This document shows positions 24,502 through 32,729 of a stretch of 58,015 nucleotides of DNA, piece by piece. The stretch comes from Brevundimonas denitrificans. Its GTDB lineage: Bacteria; Pseudomonadota; Alphaproteobacteria; Caulobacterales; Caulobacteraceae. The position numbers and the translations under genes were made by a program. The notes below the pieces were generated by a model. The model was given only the letters and a program-made list of their open reading frames with translations, had not been told where the DNA came from and did no database searches. The stretch spans positions 1-58,015 of the forward strand of contig NZ_BSOY01000009.1 in the NCBI RefSeq assembly GCF_030160755.1, given 5' to 3'. How positions within the stretch are numbered: position 1 is the stretch's first letter; each line of letters begins with the position of its first letter.

Positions 24502-25343
24502 TGCTGCTGACCCGCTCGGTCCTCTACCTGCCGGCCAGCAATCCGCGTGCGATCGAAAAGGCGCGCGGCCTCAATGCCGACGCCGTCATCCTTGACCTCG
24601 AGGACGCCGTCGCCCCCGACGCCAAGGCCGCCGCCCGTCAGGCCGCCGTCGAGGCCCTCTCGGCCGGCGGCTTCAGCGGCCGCGTCGGCGTGCGCGTCAA
24701 CGGCCTCGACACCCCCTGGGGGGCGGACGATCTGACCGCCCTCTGCGTTCACAAGCCCGATTTCGTCGTCGCCCCCAAGATCGAAAACCCCGAGGCCGTG
24801 CGCGAGGTCGCCGCCCGCCTGCCGGTCGACGTCGACCTGTGGATCATGGTCGAGACCCCGCTGGCCGTCCTCCGCCTTGACCAGATCGCCGGCGCGGGCG
24901 CGCCGCTCACGGCCCTGATGCTGGGGATCAACGATTTCGGCGAGCGGATGAACCTCGTCCTCGGTCCGGACCGCGACCCGCTCAAGCCCTGGCTGGCCGC
25001 CGTCGTCGCCGCCGCGCGCGGCCACGGCCTGCTGGCCATCGACGGCGTGGTCAACGCCACGGACGACGCCGACCGCCTCCACGCCGAATGCCTGCAGGGC
25101 CGCGCCTTCGGCTTCGACGGCAAGAGTCTGATCCATCCCGCCCAGATTGACGCCGCCAACGCCGCCTTCTCGCCGTCAGCGGAGGAGGTCACCAGGGCCC
25201 GCGAGGTCGTCGACGCCTTCGCCGACGCCGATGCGCAGGGCAAGGGCGCCATCCGGGTCGGCTACCGCATGGTCGAGCGCCTGCACCTCGACGCCGCCCA
25301 CCGCCTGCTGGCGCGGCATGAGGCGGCGAGCTCACGCGGCTGA
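24501..25343 (+). CDS. CitE-like HpcH/HpaI-family CoA-ester lyase
   Basis: A 280-residue TIM-barrel protein of the citrate lyase beta/malyl-CoA lyase family. The N-terminus RSVLYLPASNPRAIEKA, the metal-binding DAVILDLEDAVAPDAK, the RVNGLDTPWG arginine loop, the catalytic glutamate in MVETPLAVL, and GFDGKSLIHPAQI are all typical. Stand-alone CitE homologues without CitD/CitF usually cleave or form (S)-malyl-, citramalyl- or methylmalyl-CoA type esters. Neighbours are an SDR and a ketoacyl synthase, so a CoA/ACP ester pathway is plausible. No lyase partner subunits are nearby. Confidence 0.88.
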   Translation: MLLTRSVLYLPASNPRAIEKARGLNADAVILDLEDAVAPDAKAAARQAAVEALSAGGFSGRVGVRVNGLDTPWGADDLTALCVHKPDFVVAPKIENPEAVREVAARLPVDVDLWIMVETPLAVLRLDQIAGAGAPLTALMLGINDFGERMNLVLGPDRDPLKPWLAAVVAAARGHGLLAIDGVVNATDDADRLHAECLQGRAFGFDGKSLIHPAQIDAANAAFSPSAEEVTRAREVVDAFADADAQGKGAIRVGYRMVERLHLDAAHRLLARHEAASSRG

Positions 25344-25408
25344 CGACCCATCTCGACGGCCCCAATCGACAGGCCTATCAAAGCGTACTTCAACGCAACG
25401 GACGTCCC

Positions 25409-25468
25409 TCAAGCAACGAGGCGCCGCACGTCATTCCGGCGAAGGCCGGGAGCCGAGTGATAGGGACC
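25409..25468. repeat. Composite palindromic repeat in the CitE-KASIII gap
   Basis: CCCTCAAGCAACGAGGCGCCGC is followed by GTCATTCCGGCGAAGGCCGGGA, a typical proteobacterial intergenic palindrome, and then GAGTGATAGGGA. The first and last blocks match the murF 3' end (7331-7372, minus strand). Confidence 0.55.
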
Positions 25469-25476
25469 AACACACC

Positions 25477-26598
25477 TTGACCCACGCCGTCATCGCCGCC
25501 ACCGGCCTGTTCACCCCCGAACAGTCGATCTCCAACGCCGAGCTGGTCGCCGCCTACAATGCGTATGCGGAACGGTTCAACGCCGACCACGCCGCCGAAA
25601 TCCTCGAGGGCGACGTCGCCGAACTGACCCCCTCCTCGGTCGAGTTCATCGAGAAGGCCTCGGGCATCAGGTCGCGCTTCGTCCTCGACAAGGCGGGCGT
25701 CCTCGACCCCGCCCGCATGGCCCCGAACATCCCCGAACGCCCCGACGACGCGCTGTCGGTCATGGCCGAAATGGCCGTCGCCGCCGCGCGCGAGGCCATC
25801 GCCGCCTGGGGCAAGCCGGTCTCGGAGATCGGCGCCGTCCTGTGCGCCGCCTCCAACATGCCCCGCCCCTATCCGGCCCTGTCGATCGAGGTGCAGCAGG
25901 CCCTCGGCATCGAGGGCTTCGCCTTCGACATGAACGTCGCCTGCAGTTCGGCCACCTTCGGCATCAAGACCGCCGCAGACTTCATCGCCTCGGGCTCGGT
26001 CAAGGCCGTGCTGATGGTCAATCCGGAAGTCTGTTCCGCCCACCTGAACTTCAGGGACCGCGACAGCCATTTCATCTTCGGCGACGTGGCCACCGCCGTC
26101 ATCATCGAGTCCTCCGACCAGGCCGGCCCGGGCGGCTGGGACATCCTCGGCACGCGGCTCAAGACCGTCTTCTCCAACAACATCCGCAACAATTTCGGCT
26201 TCCTGAACAACGCGGCGCCCGAAGGCATCGGCCAGCCGGACAAGCTGTTCATCCAGCAGGGCCGAAAGGTCTTCAAGGACGTGGTGCCCATGGTCTCGGA
26301 GATGATCGTCGACCACGCCCGTGACCTCGGCATCGACCCCGCGACCCTCAAGCGGATGTGGCTGCATCAGGCCAATATCAACATGAACCAGTTCATCGGC
26401 CGCAAGGTGATGGGCCGCGAGCCCACGGCCGAGGAGAACGTCATCATCCTCGACGACTACGCCAACACCTCTTCGGCCGGCTCGATCATCGCCTTCCACC
26501 TGCGCCAGCAGGCCATGGCCGCGGGCGACATCGGCCTGATCTGCAGCTTCGGCGCCGGCTATTCGGCCGGGACCGTCTTCGTCAGGAAACGCGCATGA
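25477..26598 (+). CDS. 3-oxoacyl-ACP synthase III-like protein (KASIII, FabH family)
   Basis: A 373-residue thiolase-fold condensing enzyme. The catalytic triad is visible: C156 in NVACSSATFG, H297 in WLHQANINM and N330 in DDYANTSSAGS. It is longer than housekeeping FabH (about 320), with extra N-terminal sequence around DPARMAPNIPERPDD, and resembles the divergent FabH-like proteins of Pseudomonas that use longer acyl-CoA primers; that subtype is inference. No ATG fits the family start, so TTG at 25477 is used, with AGGGA upstream; this predicts weak translation. The stop overlaps the next ATG (ATGA). Confidence 0.88.
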   Translation: MTHAVIAATGLFTPEQSISNAELVAAYNAYAERFNADHAAEILEGDVAELTPSSVEFIEKASGIRSRFVLDKAGVLDPARMAPNIPERPDDALSVMAEMAVAAAREAIAAWGKPVSEIGAVLCAASNMPRPYPALSIEVQQALGIEGFAFDMNVACSSATFGIKTAADFIASGSVKAVLMVNPEVCSAHLNFRDRDSHFIFGDVATAVIIESSDQAGPGGWDILGTRLKTVFSNNIRNNFGFLNNAAPEGIGQPDKLFIQQGRKVFKDVVPMVSEMIVDHARDLGIDPATLKRMWLHQANINMNQFIGRKVMGREPTAEENVIILDDYANTSSAGSIIAFHLRQQAMAAGDIGLICSFGAGYSAGTVFVRKRA

Positions 26599-27029
26599 GG
26601 GTCGACCGCAGCGATATCGGCGCCGTCGTCGACGCCATGTACGCCTGTATCTCGGGCCCCGCCGGGCCGCGCGACTGGGCGACCCAGCGCGAGATCTTCC
26701 ACCCCGACAGCCGTCAGGCCCGCACCGGCCTCGACGCCGACGGCCGCCCCACGATGATCGTCATGGGCCGCGAAGAGTACCAGGCCAACGTCACGCCTTT
26801 CTTTGAGGCCAACGGCTTCTTCGAGGTCGAGATCAGCCGCCGGATCACCGAGTTCGGCAACATGGCGCACGTCTGGTCGATCTACGAGGCCCGCACCGCC
26901 CCCGAGGACGCCGAGCCCGAGCGCCGCGGGATCAATTCGATCCAGCTTTGCCGGGGCCCCGACGGCCTCTGGTCCATCCTGCACATGATCTGGGACAACG
27001 AGCGTCCCGGCCTCACCGTGCCGGCATAG
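26595..27029 (+). CDS. SnoaL/NTF2-like fold protein
   Basis: A 144-residue protein with the NTF2-like cone fold pattern: helix at the start (IGAVVDAMYACISG), DWATQREIFHPDSRQART, a central sheet (FEVEISRRITEFGNMAHVWSIYEARTAPE), and final strands INSIQLCRGPDGLWSILHMIWDNE. Such proteins are small cyclases, isomerases, dehydratases or accessory folds. ATGA overlap with the KASIII-like gene makes a functional link likely, perhaps processing of the condensation product. The 3' end overlaps the convergent M48 peptidase gene by 17 nt. Confidence 0.8.
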   Translation: MRVDRSDIGAVVDAMYACISGPAGPRDWATQREIFHPDSRQARTGLDADGRPTMIVMGREEYQANVTPFFEANGFFEVEISRRITEFGNMAHVWSIYEARTAPEDAEPERRGINSIQLCRGPDGLWSILHMIWDNERPGLTVPA

Positions 27030-28227
27030 CCGCCGCGGGCGCTGCCGCCGGCGCATTGGCCGGATGCGTCGCCTTCCACTCCATGGCCATGCGGATGCGG
27101 TTCTCGACCGAGGGGTGGTCGTAGAACAGAATCTCCTCGATCGCCGAGGGCGACGGCGCGCGATATTCGGCCGTCTTGATCAGGGCCTTGGACAGCCCGT
27201 CCGGCTCATTCGCATGGGTCAGCGAGAACTGGTCGGCGTCCGACTCGATCACCCGGATCATCGTGTTCGTCACCGGCGTCAGCAGGAGGCCGATGACCGC
27301 GCCGATCGCGGCCAGCACGGGCAGGCCGGCCGGATCCGAGATGTCGCCGACCCGGTTCGCGCCCAGCAGCCGTTTCGCCAGGGGGAACAGCCGGTCGATC
27401 AGCCAGAAGACCAGTCCCGCCAGCACGATCAGGACGCCCGTCATCCACAGCGAGTGCATATGGACATAGTGGCCCATCTCATGGCCCACGACCCCGCGCA
27501 CCTCGGCCAGATCGGCGCCCTTGGCGAACATGACGTCGCTCATCGCCACCCGCGCCGAGCCGAACAGGCCCGAGACATTGGCGGTGTAGCGGTCCGACTG
27601 TTTCGAGCCGTCATAGATGAAGATCTTGTCGTCCGGCGTGCCCGTCCGCTGGGCCAGTTCCACCACGGAGTCGCGCATCGCTCCATCCGGCGCGGGCGTA
27701 TAGGTGTTGAACAGCGGCTCGATCAGGATGGGCGAGACGATCAGCATGAAGACCACGGCCACGGCCGTCAGCCCCGCGCCCCAGGCCCACCAGAGCCGCC
27801 TCGCGCGGCGGATGATGAAATAGAGGCCCACGATCAGCAGGCCCGCGAACACGGTCGAAATCGCCGTGCTCAGCGCCGCCTCGCCGAGCCAGCCGGCCAG
27901 AGGCTGTTCCGTCAGCCCGTACTGCGTCTCGCGCCACCAGCCCTGATAGATCGCCCAGGGCAGGGTCAGGACCCAGCTCATCAGCAGATAGACGACGCCC
28001 ACGACCAGCGAGACCAGCTTCGGCCGCTTGCGCCGCCGCTCCATCCGGTCCCGGATGCCGCTCAGGATGCCCGTGCGGATGATGATCCAGGCCACGACGA
28101 TCGAGACGACCGCGCCCCACAGCAGCAGCCAGTGGCCGCCGCGCGTATAGGCCACGGCCCGTTCCAGGTCCTCCGGCGAAATGGTCGCCAGCCAGCGAGC
28201 GGTCTCGGCCGCGGGGTCGATGCTCAT
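27013..28227 (-). CDS. M48-family membrane metalloprotease (Ste24/CAAX protease-like)
   Basis: A 404-residue integral membrane zinc protease. An N-terminal region with several membrane helices (about residues 33-170) precedes the catalytic domain. The zinc site is HEMGH in RGVVGHEMGHYVHMH (about residue 250), with the third ligand in IESDADQFSL. Eukaryotic Ste24 trims prenylated proteins, while bacterial relatives probably act in membrane protein quality control. The C-terminus ends in an Ala/Pro-rich tail. No SD is obvious; the ATG at 28227 follows GGAGGATCACCAC, a good GGAGG. It stands alone on the minus strand. Confidence 0.92.
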   Translation of the reverse strand: MSIDPAAETARWLATISPEDLERAVAYTRGGHWLLLWGAVVSIVVAWIIIRTGILSGIRDRMERRRKRPKLVSLVVGVVYLLMSWVLTLPWAIYQGWWRETQYGLTEQPLAGWLGEAALSTAISTVFAGLLIVGLYFIIRRARRLWWAWGAGLTAVAVVFMLIVSPILIEPLFNTYTPAPDGAMRDSVVELAQRTGTPDDKIFIYDGSKQSDRYTANVSGLFGSARVAMSDVMFAKGADLAEVRGVVGHEMGHYVHMHSLWMTGVLIVLAGLVFWLIDRLFPLAKRLLGANRVGDISDPAGLPVLAAIGAVIGLLLTPVTNTMIRVIESDADQFSLTHANEPDGLSKALIKTAEYRAPSPSAIEEILFYDHPSVENRIRMAMEWKATHPANAPAAAPAAAMPAR

Positions 28228-28311
28228 GTGGTGATCCTCCCTGACGCCCGAGGATGACGCCGCAAGGCGAAGCTTGTCAGCTTAAATCCTCTTCATGCCG
28301 CCGCGGCCGCT

Positions 28312-28740
28312 TCACATCAGGAACCGCGACCGGTCCTCCGAGGCAGGTGTCATGCAGACGTGAGTGCGCCCGAAGATACGATAGCGGTTGCTCGCGATCA
28401 GGTCATACGCCGGGTCACGGAGCAGCCTCGGCACGGCCTTCAACAGGCCCAGCAGCCACGTGGACCGCAACTGTCGCAGGACGGTCAGCGCGGCGTCCGA
28501 CTTGAAGAAGATGCGTCCGTTCCACACCACGGCGTTGGTCCGCGGCGCCTCCGGATCGATGCCGAACCGCGCCGCCAACACCCGGCCCGGCTCGGACTGG
28601 ATCGCCACGAACCGGAACCGCCGCTCCGGGTCGCGGTCGATCACGAACCGGACCCAGCGGGAGCAGAAGACGCACACCCCGTCGAACAGGATCAGGCCGT
28701 CAGGCTCATCGGGGGCGGGCTGCGGCGACCAGCGGCTCAT
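28312..28740 (-). CDS. DCC-family thiol-disulfide oxidoreductase (DUF393)
   Basis: A 142-residue small protein with the family-naming motif DGVCVFC near residue 22, giving a CxxC redox pair, followed by SRWVRFVIDRDPERRFRFVAIQSEPG. The C-terminal half has FFKSDAALTVLRQLRSTW and the YDLIASNRYRIFGR segment typical of DUF393. The ATG at 28740 is chosen; an upstream ATG at 28782 adds 14 Pro/Arg-rich residues. Family members are predicted thioredoxin-like electron-transfer proteins of unknown partner. It lies 71 nt after the Rid gene on the same strand. Confidence 0.88.
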   Translation of the reverse strand: MSRWSPQPAPDEPDGLILFDGVCVFCSRWVRFVIDRDPERRFRFVAIQSEPGRVLAARFGIDPEAPRTNAVVWNGRIFFKSDAALTVLRQLRSTWLLGLLKAVPRLLRDPAYDLIASNRYRIFGRTHVCMTPASEDRSRFLM

Positions 28741-28811
28741 GCGCGACAGTGGGGCGGTTGGCCCGGGCAGGCAACGCGGCAATGCGCCGTTCCTCCGCCT
28801 CAGGGAAGGAA

Positions 28812-29201
28812 TTAGGCCGCCGCCACCGCCTCGATCTCGACCAGCCAGGCCTCATCGAAGATGCCGGTGATGATCACCGTCAGCGCCGCCTGGCGGCCCG
28901 CCAGACGGCGGATACGGACCTCGCGGTTCTCCAGCGAATACGCCCGGTCCGACAGAAAGGTCGTGACCTTGACGAGGTTGTCGAGCGTCATGCCCGCCGC
29001 GGTCAGCTGGGTCTCGATATTCGACCAGACCTGTTCGCACTGGCCGGCGAAGTCCGCCGCCAGCGCGCCGTCCGGCGCCACCGGGATCTGGCCGGACAGA
29101 TACAGCCAGCGGGTCGGGCCGGTCACCTCGACCGCCTGCGGATACGAGCCCTCGACCGGCGGAGAGCCGTCGCCCGTCAGGGGTCGGATGGTGGCGGTCA
29201 C
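28812..29201 (-). CDS. RidA-family (YjgF/YER057c/UK114) protein
   Basis: A 129-residue trimeric chorismate-mutase-like fold protein. YLSGQIPVAPDGALAADFAGQ, QVWSNIETQLTAAGMTLDNLVKVTTFL and the C-terminal WLVEIEAVAA are clear. RidA enzymes hydrolyse reactive enamines and imines from PLP enzymes. Here the segment carrying the usual active-site arginine is GRQAALTVIITGIFDEAW, about four residues longer than in RidA itself, so it may belong to another Rid subfamily. A GTG start at 29201 has GAGGGGG upstream and lies 11 nt after the M28 peptidase stop, suggesting cotranscription. Confidence 0.86.
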   Translation of the reverse strand: MTATIRPLTGDGSPPVEGSYPQAVEVTGPTRWLYLSGQIPVAPDGALAADFAGQCEQVWSNIETQLTAAGMTLDNLVKVTTFLSDRAYSLENREVRIRRLAGRQAALTVIITGIFDEAWLVEIEAVAAA

Positions 29202-29212
29202 CGGCGCCCCCT

Positions 29213-30835
29213 CTACTGGCGTGCGCCGTCCGAGCGGGCGCGGACCACGGCGAACTCCGAGGTCGGCTTCCAGCCCGGCCAGTCGCCGCTGTTCGCGAGG
29301 TCCAGGCCCAGGCGATACAGCAGGGTCAGGTTCTCGACCGCCGAGGTCAGGTCCCAGTCGGCCGACCATTCGTCCGAGGCCTTGTGATAGTCGGCCGCGA
29401 ATTTGGCGCGCCAGGCCCCCTCGCCGGCCTCGCGTCCGCCCTCGACCCAGTCCCAGCCGTGCCAGGGCATGATCGCCGGCACGCCCATGCGGGCGAAGGG
29501 GAAGTGGTCGGAGCGGTAGTAGAACCCTTGCTCGGGCATGCCGTCGTCCGAGACATAGCGGCCCAGCGGTTCGGCGAGGGCCTGCAATCGGTCTTCAAGA
29601 TCGTTCTGGCCCTTGCCGAAAATCGGCACGTCGCGGGTCGGACCCGACAGCGGCAGCATGTCGATATTGATGTCCGCGACTGTGGTCTCCAGCGGATAGA
29701 CCGGGTCGGCGGCATAGCCGTAGGCGCCCAGCAGACCCATCTCCTCGGCCGCCATATGGGCGAAGACGATCGACCGCTCCGGCCGCGGCACGGCGCTGAT
29801 CTGACGCGCCATTTCCAGCACGCCGATGGTGCCCGAGGCGTTGTCCCAGGCGCCGTTCCAGATCTGGTCGCCGACCACGCCGGGATGCTGGGCCTCGCCG
29901 CCGACGTGGTCCCAGTGGGCCGAATAGATGATGGTCTCGTCCGGATGTTCGGTCCCCGGAATGCGGGCCAGCAGGTTGTGGGTGACGAGCGTCTCGATCG
30001 TCTCGGAGGCCTCGACCGACAGGGTGACGCCGTTCAGCGCCACAGCCTTGAACGTTCCGTCGCCGATGTTGGGCAGTTGGGAAATGTCGAGGCCGGCGGC
30101 CGCGGCCCAGAGCGTCGCCACGTCGTGATTGATCGCGCCCGAGAACTCCAGGTCGGCGGCGCCCGGAGTCAGGGTCCGGGTGCGCGCATTGCTGCGCACC
30201 GCGCCCTGCCACATCGGCGAGGCGGCGTCGCCCATGACCATCGTGATGACGCCCACGGCGCCGCGGCGGAAGGCCTCGTCGGCCTTGTAGGCGCCGGACT
30301 GGTAGTTGGTGGCGTACGGACCGTTGAACAGGTCGCCGTCCGGCTCGCCGCCCACCACGATCACGACCTTGCCCCGCACGTCGAGGTCGCCGTAGTCGTC
30401 CCAGTTCCGCTCGGGGGCGTAGATGCCATGGCCCGCGAACACGAGCTCCGCATTCCCGATCGAGGCGCGGCCGTCATTGGTGACGGCGCGCACGGTGATG
30501 TCGGTTCCGACCGTCAAGGGGTGCGCGACGCCGTCCGGCCCGGTCCAGGCGGCGGTCGCGCCGGCCACGGGCGAATAGCGATTCAGCGCGACGGGCTGCA
30601 GCCACTGGCCGTCCGGCCCGCCGGGCTCCAGCCCCATGGCCTCATACTGGGCCTGCAGCCAGGCCAGCACCATGCGCTCGCCCTCGGTTCCCGGATAGCG
30701 GCCCTGGAATTCATCGGCGCTGATGGTGCGGATATCGGCGCTGATCCGCGCGGCGGAGAAGTCCTGGGCCGAGGCCATGCCGGCGGCCAGCAGCACGGCG
30801 GCGATGGCGACGCCGCCCATCATCTTGCGAAACAT
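29213..30835 (-). CDS. Secreted M28-family metallopeptidase with PA domain (first copy)
   Basis: A 540-residue exported zinc aminopeptidase. A signal peptide (about residues 1-23, ending MASAQ) is followed by an M28 N-terminal region with an inserted protease-associated domain (about 150-260). The catalytic set is seen in YSAHWDHVG, the bridging aspartate in WDNASGT, AAEEMGLLG, NIDMLP and the final histidine in RSDHFPF. It probably releases N-terminal residues from peptides in the periplasm. A paralogue of the same design lies 135 nt upstream, separated by a palindrome. It is followed closely by the Rid gene. Confidence 0.93.
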   Translation of the reverse strand: MFRKMMGGVAIAAVLLAAGMASAQDFSAARISADIRTISADEFQGRYPGTEGERMVLAWLQAQYEAMGLEPGGPDGQWLQPVALNRYSPVAGATAAWTGPDGVAHPLTVGTDITVRAVTNDGRASIGNAELVFAGHGIYAPERNWDDYGDLDVRGKVVIVVGGEPDGDLFNGPYATNYQSGAYKADEAFRRGAVGVITMVMGDAASPMWQGAVRSNARTRTLTPGAADLEFSGAINHDVATLWAAAAGLDISQLPNIGDGTFKAVALNGVTLSVEASETIETLVTHNLLARIPGTEHPDETIIYSAHWDHVGGEAQHPGVVGDQIWNGAWDNASGTIGVLEMARQISAVPRPERSIVFAHMAAEEMGLLGAYGYAADPVYPLETTVADINIDMLPLSGPTRDVPIFGKGQNDLEDRLQALAEPLGRYVSDDGMPEQGFYYRSDHFPFARMGVPAIMPWHGWDWVEGGREAGEGAWRAKFAADYHKASDEWSADWDLTSAVENLTLLYRLGLDLANSGDWPGWKPTSEFAVVRARSDGARQ

Positions 30836-30929
30836 ATGGGAGGCTCCATCCCCGGATTGACGGCCCGCATTCTAGGGGGGCCGGCCGGGCGGCGTCCGTT
30901 AAGTTTTGGTCATGTCAGACCAGGCGCGA

Positions 30930-30952
30930 CCACCCTCCCCCGGCGGGGGAGG
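30930..30952. repeat. GC-rich palindrome between the two M28 peptidase genes
   Basis: CCCTCCCCC-loop-GGGGGAGGG lies about 20 nt past the stop of the upstream M28 gene (minus strand). It could stabilise or end that transcript. Same design as 14835-14857 and the murD insert. Confidence 0.6.
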
Positions 30953-30970
30953 GAAAGGGCCGTCGCAGCC

Positions 30971-32644
30971 CTACCGCCGCTGACTGGCGCTCGGCGCGCG
31001 CGCCGGACCGAACTCGGAACCCGGCATCCATTCCGGCCAGTCGCGGCTGTTGGCCAGATCGCGGCCGATGTTGAAGATCAGCTCCAGGTCCTCGGCCTGG
31101 CCGCGCAGATCCCAGTCGGGCGACCATTCATCGTCGGCCTGGTGATAGCGGCGGGCGCTGTATTCAGAACGGGACGCTTCGCGGGCGGCGATCGGCTCGT
31201 CGCGGAAGGCTCCGCCGCCGTCGACATAGGCCATCGGCACGCCGCGCTTGGCGAGCGGGAAATGGTCCGAACGGAAATAGCTGCCCGAGGCGGGGTTGCC
31301 GTCCGGCTTGGCCGTGCGCCCCTGCCGGATCGCCTCGGCGGTGACACGGGCGTCGAGGTTCGACTGGCCCGAGCCGATGATGTCCACGTCGGCGACCCGG
31401 CCATAGACGTTCATGGCGTCGATGTTGAAGCCGGCCACCGTCGTCTCCAGCGGATAGACCGGATTGGCGGCGTAGAATTCCGAACCCAGCAGGCCGCTCT
31501 CTTCCGCCGTGAAGCTGATCATGACGATCGAGCGTTCCGGACGCGGGGCGGCGCCCCAGACGCGGGCCAGCTCCAGCAGGCCGGCGGTGCCGGTGGCGTT
31601 GTCGACCGCGCCGTTGAAGATGGCGTCGCCGTTGGCGTCAGGCTCGCCGACGCCGATGTGATCCCAGTGGGCGGTGTAGAGGATGGTCTCGTCCGGATGC
31701 GTGCGTCCCGGCAGTCGGGCGATCACATTTCGGGTCGTGACCCGGGTGGTGGCGACGTCGAACATCCCGCTGAAGCTGGCGCCGGGCAGTTCAACCGGAC
31801 GGAAGTCGCGGCTGCGCGCGGCGATCTTCAGGGCCTCGAAGTCCTGGCCTGAACGCCGGAACAGGTCGACGGCCACGTCGCGCTGGATCCAGGCCTCCAT
31901 CGCCACCCGCTCGGCGGCGGCGTTGGCGCGGACGATGTCGAACTGCGGCGTCGACCAGCTGTTCTGGACCGTGGCCCAGCCATAGGAGGCCGGGGCGGTC
32001 TCGTGCACCACGATGACCCCGGCGGCGCCCTGGCGGGCCGCCTCTTCATACTTGTAGGTCCAGCGGCCGTAGTAGGTCATGGCCCGGCCGTTGAAGGTGT
32101 TCAGCTCGGGTTGCTCGAAGTCGGGGTCGTTGACCAGTACGACGATGATCTTGCCGCGCACGTCGACGCCCTTGAAGTCGTCCCAGTTCCGTTCGGGCGC
32201 CTTGATGCCGTAGCCGACAAAGACCAGCGGCGTGTCGGTCAGCATGACGTGGTCGCCCGGGAGGCGGGTCGAGACGGTGATCTGCTGGCCCTGCGCCAAC
32301 GGAATGGTCTCGCCCCCGACTTCCAGCTGCATTCCCCGGAAATTGGAGGCGGTGAAGCGGTTCAGGACCACGTCCTGGGTCCAGGACCCGTTCCGGCCGC
32401 CGGGCTGGAACCCTGCGGCCGCGTACTGCTCGCTCAGATAGCGGACGGTCATGTCCTCGGCCGGGGTGGCGATGCCCCGCCCCTGGAAGCTGTCGTCGGC
32501 CAGAACCCGCACATGCTCGGACAGCCGTGCGGTGTCGAAGGTTGCGGCGGGGGTGTCGGGTGCGGACGCCCCGGCCCCCATCATCGCGCAGCCGGAAATC
32601 AGGGCGCCGGCGGCAAGCACGGCGGCGGTCGGAAACAGACGCAT
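30971..32644 (-). CDS. M28-family metallopeptidase, lipoprotein (second copy)
   Basis: A 557-residue peptidase. The N-terminus has a lipoprotein signal ending ALISGCAMMG, with C19 or so as the lipidated residue, so unlike its paralogue it is probably membrane-anchored. The M28 zinc ligands are in YTAHWDHIG, VDNATGT, TAEESGLLG, FNIDAMN and FRSDHFPLAK. A PA-like insert occupies about residues 150-270. The ATG at 32644 is preferred over 32656 because GAGGA then lies 11 nt upstream instead of abutting the start. It shares gene order and motif layout with the downstream copy, consistent with an old duplication. Confidence 0.92.
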   Translation of the reverse strand: MRLFPTAAVLAAGALISGCAMMGAGASAPDTPAATFDTARLSEHVRVLADDSFQGRGIATPAEDMTVRYLSEQYAAAGFQPGGRNGSWTQDVVLNRFTASNFRGMQLEVGGETIPLAQGQQITVSTRLPGDHVMLTDTPLVFVGYGIKAPERNWDDFKGVDVRGKIIVVLVNDPDFEQPELNTFNGRAMTYYGRWTYKYEEAARQGAAGVIVVHETAPASYGWATVQNSWSTPQFDIVRANAAAERVAMEAWIQRDVAVDLFRRSGQDFEALKIAARSRDFRPVELPGASFSGMFDVATTRVTTRNVIARLPGRTHPDETILYTAHWDHIGVGEPDANGDAIFNGAVDNATGTAGLLELARVWGAAPRPERSIVMISFTAEESGLLGSEFYAANPVYPLETTVAGFNIDAMNVYGRVADVDIIGSGQSNLDARVTAEAIRQGRTAKPDGNPASGSYFRSDHFPLAKRGVPMAYVDGGGAFRDEPIAAREASRSEYSARRYHQADDEWSPDWDLRGQAEDLELIFNIGRDLANSRDWPEWMPGSEFGPARAPSASQRR

Positions 32645-32729
32645 GAACGGAAACATCCTCAGCCGAAATCAGTGGCCGGGACGTTAGGGCGCCGTCCGCC
32701 GGGTGTCGATGCGTCGGACCTGTCCGAAC

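Noticed and set aside
29384..31852. A plus-strand open frame of about 820 codons over the M28 peptidases
   Set aside because: Antisense shadow; the minus strand carries complete zinc-peptidase motifs and signal peptides.
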